This document shows, piece by piece, positions 25,616 to 34,639 of a stretch of 64,000 nucleotides of DNA. A program made the translations under genes and the position numbers. How positions within the stretch are numbered: the first letter of the stretch is position 1; each line of letters opens with the position of its first letter. Under the pieces are notes generated by a model. The model searched no databases. It saw only the letters and a program-made list of their open reading frames with translations, and was not told where the DNA came from. Location of the stretch: contig NZ_JAKJSC010000001.1 of NCBI RefSeq assembly GCF_029029525.1, forward strand, positions 620,001 through 684,000, read 5' to 3'. Source of the stretch: Labilibaculum sp. DW002 (GTDB taxonomy: Bacteria > Bacteroidota > Bacteroidia > Bacteroidales > Marinifilaceae).

Positions 25616-26971
25616 TTAAATCATGCGATTGAGCTTTCGCAGCTCACGAAGTAAAAAGGTTCCTGAAACCATTGCAGAACCAACATCGGCAATTGGACTT
25701 GCTAGCCAAACACCTGTAAGACCCATAAAGTTAGGCAGAATAAACAAAAGTGGAATTAATAATATTACTTGGCGCATTAAGGTTAATAGAACAGAAATAC
25801 CCGCTCTTCCGACCGATTGAAAGTAATTCCCAACAATAACCTGAAAACCAACAACTGGCAAGGCAATCAGTATTATCCGCAATCCATATGTTCCAACCTC
25901 TAACAATTCCGTATTCGAATTATTAAACGCTTTTACAATCATTTCTGGAAACAACTGAACTACTAAAAATCCAACAATTACGATTCCTGTTGCCGCTTTC
26001 ATACAAAGAATTAAACATTCTTTTACTCTTGCATAATTCTGGGCTCCATAATTAAAGCCGAATATTGGTTGAGCTGCCATATTAATCGCTACCACTGTCA
26101 TTACAATCAGCATAGCAACAGAGTTAATCACGCCCATTGCAGCAATGGCAATATCGTTACTGTATTCAACTAACTGAACATTATAAAGTGCATGAACAAA
26201 ACTTCCTGCCAACTGCATCGAAAATGGAGCAAAACCAATTGTTAGAATGTAAAAAACAATTTGCCAATTCAATTTAAAATTAACAGCTCGCAATTTTATT
26301 ACTGATTTAGATCCACGAAAGTGTTGAATAACCCATATACAGAGTATTATTTGAGATATAATTGTAGCCCAAGCTGCACCTGCAACCCCCATGTCTAAAG
26401 CAAATATGAAAATAGGATCGAGTATGATATTAGTACCCGCACTAATCAGCATAGAGTACATGGCAATATTTGCATTTCCTTCGGACCGGATTAAATTGTT
26501 CAAAGAAAAGCCAACTACACTAAAAATTGATCCGTAAAGAATGATATTGAGATATTCGTTGGCAACAAACATCGTATCGTCGCCAACCCCAAACATTCGC
26601 AGTAAAGGATCTTTTATTAAAAAGCCAACTATAGTGATAATGGCAGACACAATAATCATTAAAACAAAGGAATTACCTAAAACCCACTCTGCTCGTCCAA
26701 AGTCCTTTTTCCCAAGATTGATAGAAATTCGTACTCCTGCTCCAATACCAATTAGCATTCCAAATGCCATCATGATTAACATAATTGGAAAAACTGCACT
26801 TAAGCCCGATAATGCAATTGCACCAACACCTTGCCCGATAAATATTCTATCGACAACATTGTACATTGAATTAATCACGACTCCGGTAAAAGCAGGTAAA
26901 AAATACTTCCACAACAAGCTTTTGACACTTGTATTTTCCAAGGCCTCTACATTTCTGCTATTTATATCCAT
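25616..26971 (-). CDS. MATE-family multidrug/toxin exporter
   Basis: This 451-residue membrane protein has twelve hydrophobic helices in two similar halves. The MATE landmarks are IGQGVGAIALSGLSAVFPIM in the first half and FNYGAQNYARVKECL and YFQSVGRAG in the second. Such proteins export cationic compounds or drugs in exchange for Na+ or H+. The closest subfamily is probably NorM/MepA-like, which is an estimate. The gene is preceded by a TACATTTG -7 box overlapped by a 22-base inverted repeat, suggesting repression that is relieved by a ligand. No regulator gene is adjacent; an MscS channel gene is divergent. Confidence 0.9.
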   Translation of the reverse strand: MDINSRNVEALENTSVKSLLWKYFLPAFTGVVINSMYNVVDRIFIGQGVGAIALSGLSAVFPIMLIMMAFGMLIGIGAGVRISINLGKKDFGRAEWVLGNSFVLMIIVSAIITIVGFLIKDPLLRMFGVGDDTMFVANEYLNIILYGSIFSVVGFSLNNLIRSEGNANIAMYSMLISAGTNIILDPIFIFALDMGVAGAAWATIISQIILCIWVIQHFRGSKSVIKLRAVNFKLNWQIVFYILTIGFAPFSMQLAGSFVHALYNVQLVEYSNDIAIAAMGVINSVAMLIVMTVVAINMAAQPIFGFNYGAQNYARVKECLILCMKAATGIVIVGFLVVQLFPEMIVKAFNNSNTELLEVGTYGLRIILIALPVVGFQVIVGNYFQSVGRAGISVLLTLMRQVILLIPLLFILPNFMGLTGVWLASPIADVGSAMVSGTFLLRELRKLNRMI

Positions 26972-26978
26972 AAGTAAA

Positions 26979-27000
26979 ATTGGTGTGCAAATGTACCAAT
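26979..27000 (-). promoter_or_regulatory. MATE promoter -7 box overlapped by an inverted repeat
   Basis: The inverted repeat ATTGGT-N10-ACCAAT (26979-27000) spans the minus-strand -7 box TACATTTG (26988-26995), ending 7 bases before the MATE start codon. A repressor dimer bound there would block transcription initiation. Confidence 0.5.
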
Positions 27001-27273
27001 AATGATAGTTGACGCTTAATTATTAAGCTTAAAAATGCCTAAAAATCGGTAAACTCCTGTATTTCTTCGGTAAACCTGAACTAAAGGAACTATTACGCTC
27101 CTTTTCAATGTAAAATCCATTAATTCCTTATCTAAAATGTAATAAGATGAAGAATAATTATTAGTTTTAATTTTAAGATCCATATACAATTTACGATAAA
27201 AAAAATTGAAGTTTTACGAATGTAGGTAGCGTAAAAAGTCGATATATCTAACTATTCTTTTAATAAGACCAAT
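27001..27273. other. Intergenic remainder between MATE and MscS genes
   Basis: These 273 bases are AT-rich with no recognisable gene, hairpin terminator or exact promoter pair. The rightward MscS promoter must lie here, but no TTTG/TAnnTTTG pair is convincing. Confidence 0.4.
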
Positions 27274-28107
27274 ATGATTGAAACAATTACAAACATTTTA
27301 GAATTTGAACTTTTAAATATTGGAACTTATAAAGTTAGAGTCTTTAGCTTGGTAAGTATTTTTATTATTTACATTATAACCAGAATAGCACTTTATCTCA
27401 TAAAAAAAGCTTTATTCCGAAAAAGCAAAAGTAAGAAGCTAGATACGGGTAACACTTACGCTCTATTTCAAATCATTAAATATATTGTTTGGGTCATGGC
27501 CATAGGCCTTATTCTAGAATCATTAAGTATTAAAGTGACGGTTCTTATTGCTGGTTCTGCAGCTTTATTAGTTGGTGTTGGTTTGGGATTGCAACAGACC
27601 TTTAATGATGTAATATCTGGTATCATTTTGCTCTCCGAACGATCTATTAAAATCGACGATGTACTGGAAATTGATGGCGACGTTGTAAAAATTCAAAGCA
27701 TTGGTTTGAGAACCTCAAAAGGCTTAAATCGCGACGACATCTCAATTATCATTCCCAACTCGTTAATTACAACAAATAAGGTTATTAATTGGAGTCATCA
27801 ATCTAAAAAAACACGTTTCAGAATTGATATTGGAGTTGCTTATGGCAGTGATGTTGACATGATCATAAAAACTCTAGAAGAAAGTGCATTTGAGCATCCT
27901 GATATTGACGAAAGAGAATCAATAGAAGCTCGTTTAATAAATTTTGGCAACTCATCTCTGGATTTTCAACTATTATTTTTCAGTAAAAACATATTCAGAA
28001 TTGGTAAGGTTAAGAGTGATATTAGAAAAATTATTACTCAAAAGTTTACAGAAAAAGACATTATCATTCCCTTTCCACAAATGGATGTCCATTTTAAAAA
28101 GGAATAA
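27274..28107 (+). CDS. MscS-family mechanosensitive channel
   Basis: This 277-residue protein has about three N-terminal helices (17-110). The MscS pore helix is TVLIAGSAALLVGVGLGLQQ, continuing into TFNDVISGIILLSERSIKID. The beta domain follows (DVVKIQSIGLRTSKGLNRDD with the NSLITTNKVINWS turn), then the alpha/beta C-terminal domain ending in IIIPFPQMDVHFKK. The channel opens under membrane tension and vents solutes on osmotic downshift. It stands alone, convergent with the cupin gene 18 bases away. It is one of four MscS-type genes in the window; the other three cluster at 50684-56588. Confidence 0.92.
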   Translation: MIETITNILEFELLNIGTYKVRVFSLVSIFIIYIITRIALYLIKKALFRKSKSKKLDTGNTYALFQIIKYIVWVMAIGLILESLSIKVTVLIAGSAALLVGVGLGLQQTFNDVISGIILLSERSIKIDDVLEIDGDVVKIQSIGLRTSKGLNRDDISIIIPNSLITTNKVINWSHQSKKTRFRIDIGVAYGSDVDMIIKTLEESAFEHPDIDERESIEARLINFGNSSLDFQLLFFSKNIFRIGKVKSDIRKIITQKFTEKDIIIPFPQMDVHFKKE

Positions 28108-28125
28108 GTCACTAGCCACAATTCA

Positions 28126-28464
28126 TTATCCTTTTTTAGGCTTATAGCGATCCTTTTCTGCGACATAGTCCATTAGGAGTGTTCTGCATTTAAATTTAGC
28201 AGAATGTAAAACCTCAGCTGGTATACTGTAGCAATCACCTTTCCGATAATTCTTCTTTATACCATCAATGCATAATTCCATATCTCCAGTTATCACAATT
28301 CCCCACCTCGCACCATGGGCATGTCTTGGGATTTCACCGATACCATCAAAATCAAAAAATACAATTTGCTGATTTTCTCCTTGTGAGATCCAAGCCTTAA
28401 CTCCTTTAAAAGGAATGTCTGCCTCTGGTAAATTTTTAATTATTTCGGGATAGATATCTTCCAT
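28126..28464 (-). CDS. Cupin-domain protein
   Basis: This 112-residue protein forms a single cupin barrel. Motif 1 is approximated by GIGEIPRHAHGARWGIVITGDMEL and motif 2 by YRKGDCYSIPAEVLHSAKF, with His residues at RHAHG and LHSA that could bind a metal. Single cupins of this size act in sugar or amino-acid metabolism or as ligand sensors, and neither role is shown. The start at 28462-28464 gives MEDIYPEIIK. It lies just left of the two AlkD-like genes and runs in the same direction with a 35-base gap, so it may share their transcript. Confidence 0.8.
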   Translation of the reverse strand: MEDIYPEIIKNLPEADIPFKGVKAWISQGENQQIVFFDFDGIGEIPRHAHGARWGIVITGDMELCIDGIKKNYRKGDCYSIPAEVLHSAKFKCRTLLMDYVAEKDRYKPKKG

Positions 28465-28499
28465 ATTGACATTATTTTAATTTACATTGATATTAAAAC

Positions 28500-29168
28500 T
28501 TATAAATATTTGCTTCCTTCTCGAATGCTGAGTGGAGATAAAGAATGAGTTGAAATAAATATTTTAACCCAATCAGGATTAAATTTTGAATATTGTCTCA
28601 ATGCCCATCCAATTGCCTTATTCAAGAAAAATTCTTTTGTCATGTTATTTCTTAGAATTGCCTTTTTAAGAAATTCGGTATCTGTTTGGTCTTTATATTT
28701 CAATTGAAAAATGATGCTTACCCTTTTTAACCATATATCCGAACTTTCCATCCAATTCATCAATACTTCTTCTTTTAACACTGGATGTTTTTGACACAAA
28801 ACACCAACTAATGGGGCTAAAGCATCTACTGAATCCCACCACGACTTGGTTTTTATCAATTTCTCGAGCATTTCGATATCTGATTTTTGCAATGTTTTTT
28901 CAAGCTTACGCAAATATTCCATTGCCAAATACTGAAATTCCCTTTCTGATTTTTCAAACATTTGAAAAACAAAATCCCAATCAATTATCTTGACCTTTGT
29001 TTTTTCCTTTAAAAACGGTTTGCTCAATTGAGCTCTTAATGGTTTTGGAATGCCTAAAAACGAAAAGTGATTTTTCATATAGGATTCCATTCTAAGTGCT
29101 AACTCACGGTTAGCATTTTTCTCATAGATATCTACGATTTTAACTGTATCAATAAATTTTGTTTCCAT
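28500..29168 (-). CDS. AlkD-like DNA alkylation repair protein (second of a pair)
   Basis: This protein of about 222 residues is an all-helical HEAT-like repeat protein of the AlkD superfamily. Typical blocks are MKNHFSFLGIPKPLRAQLSK, YLAMEYLRKLEKTL, TKSWWDSVDALAPLVG and FFLNKAIGWALRQYSKFNPD. Members excise N3- and N7-alkylated purines in some bacteria. The start is the ATG at 29166-29168, which overlaps the stop of the upstream gene as TAATG, suggesting translational coupling; a TTG six bases upstream is less likely. The SWWDSVD and ALRQYSK segments are those implicated in lesion contact in the family. Catalysis is not proven. Confidence 0.82.
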   Translation of the reverse strand: METKFIDTVKIVDIYEKNANRELALRMESYMKNHFSFLGIPKPLRAQLSKPFLKEKTKVKIIDWDFVFQMFEKSEREFQYLAMEYLRKLEKTLQKSDIEMLEKLIKTKSWWDSVDALAPLVGVLCQKHPVLKEEVLMNWMESSDIWLKRVSIIFQLKYKDQTDTEFLKKAILRNNMTKEFFLNKAIGWALRQYSKFNPDWVKIFISTHSLSPLSIREGSKYL

Positions 29169-29875
29169 TAGCAACGTGCCATTTTTCGTTTTTTACCTAA
29201 ACTACCTCTGTTAATTACTTTCTGAATATAATCGGGAGCGTAAGGAACTTTACAGGATGTTCCTCCCATTTCGACCTGAACTTTTCCAATCTTATAAGCA
29301 ACTTTCATTGCATCATCTGTTAAAGAGACAACAGAGGCTCCAACAGCAATTACAAATCCATTCATGGTATAGCGAACTCTATTCTTAGCTTCATGAATTT
29401 CTTTTTCCACCTTTAAGAGCAAGTCTTTTAACTTCTTCAAATCTAAAACCTCATCCTCTTTTATGCCAACTAAACTTGATAAAGTAGCCCATCCTGTAGC
29501 TGCAATTGTCTCCTCTTCCGATTCAATCCATTCCAATGCCAATTCGTAACCAAAATTACTCTCCGCTGCAATCCAAGGCACTGTGTATTCACTAATCATA
29601 TACCAATAAGCTTCCTTTGCCCATAATTGCAAATCAGCTTTGGTCATTAAATCAGCATCTGCAATTAAACCTGCCAAATACATTGCATCGGAATTTCCGG
29701 TTGCATATAGTTCAAGAGATAAGTGGTAATCCTTCTTAATTTTCTTCACAATCTTCTTCAAATCCTGAACCTTTACACCATAAAAAGGTTCGCGAGCGCC
29801 ATGTTTCATTAAAACTTTTTTGGTGCCCTCATTTCCATACAATTCCAATTCTTTAAACACTTCTTCTACTGTCAT
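29168..29875 (-). CDS. AlkD/HEAT-like protein (first of a pair)
   Basis: This 235-residue protein is helical and related to DNA alkylation repair proteins; the N-terminus MTVEEVFKELELYGNEGTKK and AREPFYGVKVQDLKKIVKKI fit the family, as do MYLAGLIADADLMTKADL and SEYTVPWIAAES. The C-terminus (CKVPYAPDYIQKV ... KKRKMARC) is basic and might bind nucleic acid. It belongs to a different subfamily from its downstream neighbour, with which it overlaps by one base. The pair suggests two different lesion readers or a two-subunit arrangement. Enzymatic activity is inferred only from family resemblance. Confidence 0.78.
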   Translation of the reverse strand: MTVEEVFKELELYGNEGTKKVLMKHGAREPFYGVKVQDLKKIVKKIKKDYHLSLELYATGNSDAMYLAGLIADADLMTKADLQLWAKEAYWYMISEYTVPWIAAESNFGYELALEWIESEEETIAATGWATLSSLVGIKEDEVLDLKKLKDLLLKVEKEIHEAKNRVRYTMNGFVIAVGASVVSLTDDAMKVAYKIGKVQVEMGGTSCKVPYAPDYIQKVINRGSLGKKRKMARC

Positions 29876-30073
29876 TTTTCAATCTATTTTATCATTATTG
29901 ATATTTATTTTTTTTGCCATTTCGCTCAAAACACCTTTGATTGTAAGATCATTTAAATTTTCAATTCCATCCTCTTATATACAATAAAATAGAAATTAAG
30001 AAAGATAGATTGCAATGTCAATAGTTGAAGGGATTTTATTCTTATTTAGTTTAAATAACATTTAACCAAGCAT

Positions 30074-30106
30074 AAAAAAACCTCGTTTTTCAACGAGGCT
30101 TTTTTT
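30074..30106 (-). terminator. Intrinsic terminator after the TonB-dependent receptor gene
   Basis: A 7-bp stem (CCTCGTT / AACGAGG, loop TTTC) is flanked by A7 and T7 runs that also pair. The minus-strand reading ends in TTTTTTT right after the receptor stop codon. Confidence 0.85.
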
Positions 30107-30107
30107 A

Positions 30108-32507
30108 TTAAATGTCTTTAGTCTTGTGCTCTTGTACGTATTTGCGCTTTTTAGTTTTTAAAACACTATATTTTTTACCGAAATAATAGGTGAATGTAAA
30201 ATATGCAATCCTATTTTCGAATTGATATCTCATTCGATGCTTAAAACGATCATCAGAGGTACTGGTTGCAATTTTCATCGAATTGAATAAATCATAAACC
30301 TTTAATGACACTACTGCTTTTTTCTTCATAATTCTCTTAGCAAGAGTTAAATCAACATGAAACGTTTCGTCAGAATTACCTTGCGCGATTGGCATTTCCG
30401 AATAGTAAGTCATTTTGGTTTGCACCGTAAATAATTTTGGTATCCGCATCGTTGAAGTAACTCCTCCAAAATATCCAAAATCACTCCTATTTTTAAAATC
30501 TAGTTCTTTTGTAGAATAAAATTTCTGATAATTTCCAGTAAGATAGGAATTAACACTCCACCATTTATTCAATTTAAACGCCATGTTTAAATCAAGTCCA
30601 GCATAATGTGTTTTATCAATATTTTTTGAAGTAAGTACGGTATTGTCATTCGAATCTAAACTACGCAATAATTTAATGCAATCATTCCTAACTTGAAAAT
30701 ATAAATTAGTAGTGTAGGTAACTTTTTTACTCCTATAAATATAGGTTAATTCAGGTTTATGGGTGTAATATTGTCTAATGTCTTGAGATCCTAATCTTTG
30801 ATTTAGGGAGTCTAACACATTTTGAAATGGGTTAAGGTTACCTGAATTAGGTCTAACAACCATTTTCGCATAAGACAATTGCAATTGCTTGTTCTCACTT
30901 AATTTGTATGACAAATGAAAACTAGGAAATACATCTAAATAATCTTCATTATAAGTCTTGTTCGTCTTAACATCTGAATACTCAGCTCGTAAACCAAACT
31001 GATAGCCTAGATTGCCTTTTTTGCCACTTATTTGTGTATATGCTGAATGTATAAGCTCTTTGTAATCGAAATTCTCCTCTGTTTGAATTGGCACTTTAAA
31101 TTCAATTTCATTCGACCTATACATAAAACCAGATTCTAAAGAACCATTTTGTCCTAATGCTTGTTGATAATCAACTTGAATAAGTCCTTCTTTTCTTCCA
31201 GCATCAAATTTATCAGAAGATTCAGACATTGACGAAGATAGAATATTACCAAAATCACGATATAAACCTTTATTTGTAGCACTATTGTCTGTGTAAGCAG
31301 CATCAATAGAAATCTGTTGACCTTTTCTTTTGAACTTATGAATATATGCCATGTTATAATTCATAGAATTATAATCTAAATCTCTCGACCCATCCCTAAA
31401 ACTCTCTTCAGGCATAACGCTACTTGGGATATCCGACCTTAAATAATTATATTCTCCATTCCAGTTTTGTTTAATATCTTGTTTGGATAAATTAAAACTC
31501 AAGGTGTTATTATCATCAATCAATAAATCCATTCCGAATTGCCCCAGATGAACTCTTTTACCATAGTCTATTTCTGCTTTCGATTTGACTAAATTCAAAT
31601 CATCAATTAGTAAAGAGGAAGAATAATCTCTTCCAAACCAATCATCAGTATAAGAATAAGAGCCCGAGAAATTAAATTTCCCTGTTCGTAAACTCAAACT
31701 TGTTCTACCCGTTTTTTTATTTTTCGTTCCAAGTTTAATGGATGTATTACCTTTAAATCCTTTAGAACGATTCTTTTTCATTATAATATTAACAATCCCA
31801 GCAGAACCTGAAGCATCAAACTTAGCTGAAGGATTTGATATAATCTCAACTCGATCTACATCATTTGCAGGTAAGCTATTTAAAATATCGGAGGCCGATA
31901 CGCCTAATAAACGGCTCATTTTACCATCTATTAGAACTTTTACATTTGAGCTTCCTCTGTATTTCAAATTCCCTTCTGTATCCACATTCAATTTAGGTAT
32001 TGTAGTCAACACGTCAGTAATATTACCAGCATTAGAGGCAAGAGAATTGGATACATTGTATACTGATCTATCCAATTCTATTCTTTCAAAGTCTCTATTG
32101 CCTGTAACTTCAACTTGGGATATCAATTCTGTATCTACTTTTAAGGCAATAGACTTATTTAAAACAAGTTTTTCATTCTCTTGAAGAGTTAAGTCTTTGC
32201 TTTTATAATTCTGATATCCTAAATATTCAACTTTATAAAAGTACTTTCCTTCTTTAAGGTTTTGAATAAGAAAATCACCTTTACGGTTTGTAATTGTTCC
32301 TTTTATTAATAAAGAATCAGGTAAGGAAAAGATAGAAACAGTTGCATACTCAAGTGATTTATTCAAATTAAAATCAACAATATTTCCTTTTAATTCAGAG
32401 CTTTTAGGATGCTCAACCTCTTTTTGTGAAAAGCTTTTTTCAGGGGGAAATAGAAATACTAGAAACAGAGGTAGTGCCCTTTTCCAGCTATTAAATTTAA
32501 AATTCAT
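30108..32507 (-). CDS. TonB-dependent receptor-like outer-membrane beta-barrel protein
   Basis: This 799-residue protein has a signal peptide (cleavage near SFS-QKE), a carboxypeptidase-regulatory-like beta-sandwich (about 38-120; GNIVDFNLNKSLEYATVSIF), a plug domain (about 130-250; VLTTIPKLNVDTEGNLKYRG, SNVKVLIDGKMSRLLG, VEIISNPSAKFDASGSAGIV) and a long barrel. It fits the PF14905-type outer membrane barrel family rather than SusC: no SusD partner is nearby and the length is shorter. Its ligand, perhaps a metal complex, peptide or signal, is not known. It lies alone downstream of the LytS/LytR operon and is transcribed in the same direction. Confidence 0.87.
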   Translation of the reverse strand: MNFKFNSWKRALPLFLVFLFPPEKSFSQKEVEHPKSSELKGNIVDFNLNKSLEYATVSIFSLPDSLLIKGTITNRKGDFLIQNLKEGKYFYKVEYLGYQNYKSKDLTLQENEKLVLNKSIALKVDTELISQVEVTGNRDFERIELDRSVYNVSNSLASNAGNITDVLTTIPKLNVDTEGNLKYRGSSNVKVLIDGKMSRLLGVSASDILNSLPANDVDRVEIISNPSAKFDASGSAGIVNIIMKKNRSKGFKGNTSIKLGTKNKKTGRTSLSLRTGKFNFSGSYSYTDDWFGRDYSSSLLIDDLNLVKSKAEIDYGKRVHLGQFGMDLLIDDNNTLSFNLSKQDIKQNWNGEYNYLRSDIPSSVMPEESFRDGSRDLDYNSMNYNMAYIHKFKRKGQQISIDAAYTDNSATNKGLYRDFGNILSSSMSESSDKFDAGRKEGLIQVDYQQALGQNGSLESGFMYRSNEIEFKVPIQTEENFDYKELIHSAYTQISGKKGNLGYQFGLRAEYSDVKTNKTYNEDYLDVFPSFHLSYKLSENKQLQLSYAKMVVRPNSGNLNPFQNVLDSLNQRLGSQDIRQYYTHKPELTYIYRSKKVTYTTNLYFQVRNDCIKLLRSLDSNDNTVLTSKNIDKTHYAGLDLNMAFKLNKWWSVNSYLTGNYQKFYSTKELDFKNRSDFGYFGGVTSTMRIPKLFTVQTKMTYYSEMPIAQGNSDETFHVDLTLAKRIMKKKAVVSLKVYDLFNSMKIATSTSDDRFKHRMRYQFENRIAYFTFTYYFGKKYSVLKTKKRKYVQEHKTKDI

Positions 32508-32838
32508 TAGTAGTGTTTAAGGTTAGTGGTATTTAAATTAGTTAGTTATTGCGGTCAGCACAAAAATAAAAAATTTATGTTATAGAACAAGTCCAATCAT
32601 AATATTTTTCAATCACCTTTCACAAACAGAAAATATCCGTTTATCACAAAAATCACACATCTCACCTTAATCATCAGAATAATAACACTTTATTAAAATC
32701 CATCAAAACAATAATGCCTATTAAGCAAATCATGATTTATTTTTCACAATTCAATATTCAAGCATTTTTCAAATGATTATCAAATTAAAACCATCATTTA
32801 CAAGTAAATGATGGTTAGTATCAACAATTTTCCTAATG
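32508..32838. other. Intergenic region between LytR-like and receptor genes
   Basis: These 331 AT-rich bases contain the terminator at 32789-32816 near their right end. The rest holds no gene-like frame. The TonB-dependent receptor promoter should be here, but no exact box pair is seen. Confidence 0.4.
32789..32816 (-). terminator. Terminator of the LiaF/LytSR-like operon
   Basis: A perfect 12-bp stem (AACCATCATTTA / TAAATGATGGTT, loop CAAG) lies 23 bases past the response regulator stop. The minus strand continues TTAATTTG, a weak T-tract. Confidence 0.7.
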
Positions 32839-33582
32839 TTATATTTCCAATTGATGTTTCAAAAGCTTGAACCCATTTCTACTTACTTTTAAGCTTTCTC
32901 CGCTTTTCAGTATGACAAGCCAATGATCTTTTTCATATGGCTGTAATTGTGAGATTTGATCAATCTTCACCAAATAGGACCGATGTATACGACAAAACTC
33001 ATCTGAATTTAGATGTGTTTCGAAATATTTCATGGTTTTTTGCTTTAAAAATCTTCCCTCTTTTGTGTAGATCATTACATAATCATCTTGTGCTTCAAAA
33101 TACTTGATCTGATCTACTGCAAGTACATCAATTTTATTTCTGGATTTAACGACAACTCTTGTCAACAACTCATCCGATGAATCATTATGTGATTTTATTT
33201 TTTCTATTTCTTCCTCACCTGTTACAGAACTAGAAACACGTTCCTTAACCTTATTAATCGCATCCTGAAATCGTTCTTTTGAAAAAGGTTTCAAAAGGTA
33301 ATCGACAGCATTGTGTTCAAAAGCCTTAATTGCATATTCATTGTAAGCTGTTGTAAACACAATATTACATGGTTTATCAAGCAACTCTAACATCTCAAAT
33401 CCTGTTAATTTGGGCATTTGCACATCTAAAAAAACCAAATCCGGCTGCAATTCATTAATGGCTTTTAATCCTTGAAATCCATCTGAGTACTCGCCTAAAA
33501 TTTCAATATCATTATAGCAATCAAGAAAAGAGCGAACTAAATCTCTTGCCAATGCCTCATCATCTATTATAATTGCTTTCAT
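32839..33582 (-). CDS. LytTR-family response regulator
   Basis: This 247-residue protein has a receiver domain (about 1-120) with acidic pair D7-D8, phosphoacceptor D53 (VFLDVQMPKLTGFE), a Thr in FTTAYNEYAI and Lys in LLKPFSKE. The C-terminal LytTR DNA-binding domain (about 145-245) contains DQIKYFEAQDDYVMIYT, FCRIHRSYLVKI and ESLKVSRNGFKLL. Phosphorylation by the adjacent sensor should control its DNA binding. It overlaps the histidine kinase gene by 4 bases (ATGA), so the two are coupled. Its targets probably include its own operon, inferred from the LiaF-like genes upstream. Confidence 0.93.
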   Translation of the reverse strand: MKAIIIDDEALARDLVRSFLDCYNDIEILGEYSDGFQGLKAINELQPDLVFLDVQMPKLTGFEMLELLDKPCNIVFTTAYNEYAIKAFEHNAVDYLLKPFSKERFQDAINKVKERVSSSVTGEEEIEKIKSHNDSSDELLTRVVVKSRNKIDVLAVDQIKYFEAQDDYVMIYTKEGRFLKQKTMKYFETHLNSDEFCRIHRSYLVKIDQISQLQPYEKDHWLVILKSGESLKVSRNGFKLLKHQLEI

Positions 33583-34634
33583 AGCTTATTTACTTGTGGA
33601 AATTCCAGATTTACTGTAAAATTCTTTTCTCCTTTCACAATTCTCATCAAATCTGAACGACCATAAATTAAATTTAATCTTTCTTGAATATTTTGTAAGC
33701 CTATACCGTTCCCTTTAGGAGGAATTGAAGTTGGATCAAAATTATTACTAATACTTATTTTAAGGATATTGTTCTCTACTCGACACTTTGTTTTAACACT
33801 TACTGGATCCAAACTTTCATGTACCCCAAATTTTATAGCATTCTCGTATAAGGGTTGTAAAATTAGATTCGGAATTTTCAAGTTCTCACAATTTGAAGAA
33901 AGATCAAAATCTAAATTTAAACGATCCCCGAAACGAACTTTTTCAATTTCCATATACAAGCGGATATTACTCAGCTCGTTACACAAACTATTCAATTCTT
34001 TTAAATCTTGTGCTAATGAGTATCTTAAATAGGTAGAAAGTTTAACTACCATCTCCCTCGACTTTTCTGGTTTGGATAAGGTCAATGAACTTACCGAATT
34101 AAGGCTATTAAACAAAAAGTGTGGGTTAATCTGAGACTTTAGGGCTGTTAATTCTGCTTCCTTAACCAACTCTTTCAGTTCAGATTCATGTAGTAATTTA
34201 TCTTGAAAATTTCGATAATAAATAATCAAGTAATACAATAGAATGATATAATCATAAATCCCAAATGCCATGAATACCTGCCAATGTACTGGAATGATAT
34301 AATCTAAGCCCTCACTTGCTGCTCCAAAAAGAACTACTCTTAATTGATATGCAAGTGAAACCCATATTCCAACAACAATAATTCCTGCCGTAAAATGGTG
34401 TAATATAAAACCCCAGACGCCTAAATTCTCAATACTTACGTAGACTACAACAAACCAAATACAAGCCCCGAGTATTAATAATGGAAAACAAAAACTAAAG
34501 GCATTTATAATTGCATCATTAATGGATCTACCTTCAAAATACCAACCTATTATAAATAATAGTGCAGTGAAAAAAATCCAAGATGCTAAATACACAACAA
34601 GGGCTAATCGATTCTTCAATAAGGGATGTTGCAT
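33579..34634 (-). CDS. LytS/YehU-type sensor histidine kinase
   Basis: This 351-residue kinase has four to five N-terminal membrane helices (about 8-140). A His_kinase (PF06580) domain follows, with the phosphorylatable His in QINPHFLFNSLNS (H172), and then a HATPase domain (NLILQPLYENAIKFGVHES as N-box, GNGIGLQNIQERL as G-box). It lacks a large periplasmic domain, so it probably senses something within the membrane. It overlaps the LytTR regulator gene and starts 5 bases after the LiaF-like gene. This layout resembles envelope-stress sensing systems, a parallel made by inference. Confidence 0.92.
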   Translation of the reverse strand: MQHPLLKNRLALVVYLASWIFFTALLFIIGWYFEGRSINDAIINAFSFCFPLLILGACIWFVVVYVSIENLGVWGFILHHFTAGIIVVGIWVSLAYQLRVVLFGAASEGLDYIIPVHWQVFMAFGIYDYIILLYYLIIYYRNFQDKLLHESELKELVKEAELTALKSQINPHFLFNSLNSVSSLTLSKPEKSREMVVKLSTYLRYSLAQDLKELNSLCNELSNIRLYMEIEKVRFGDRLNLDFDLSSNCENLKIPNLILQPLYENAIKFGVHESLDPVSVKTKCRVENNILKISISNNFDPTSIPPKGNGIGLQNIQERLNLIYGRSDLMRIVKGEKNFTVNLEFPQVNKL

Positions 34635-34639
34635 TTGAT

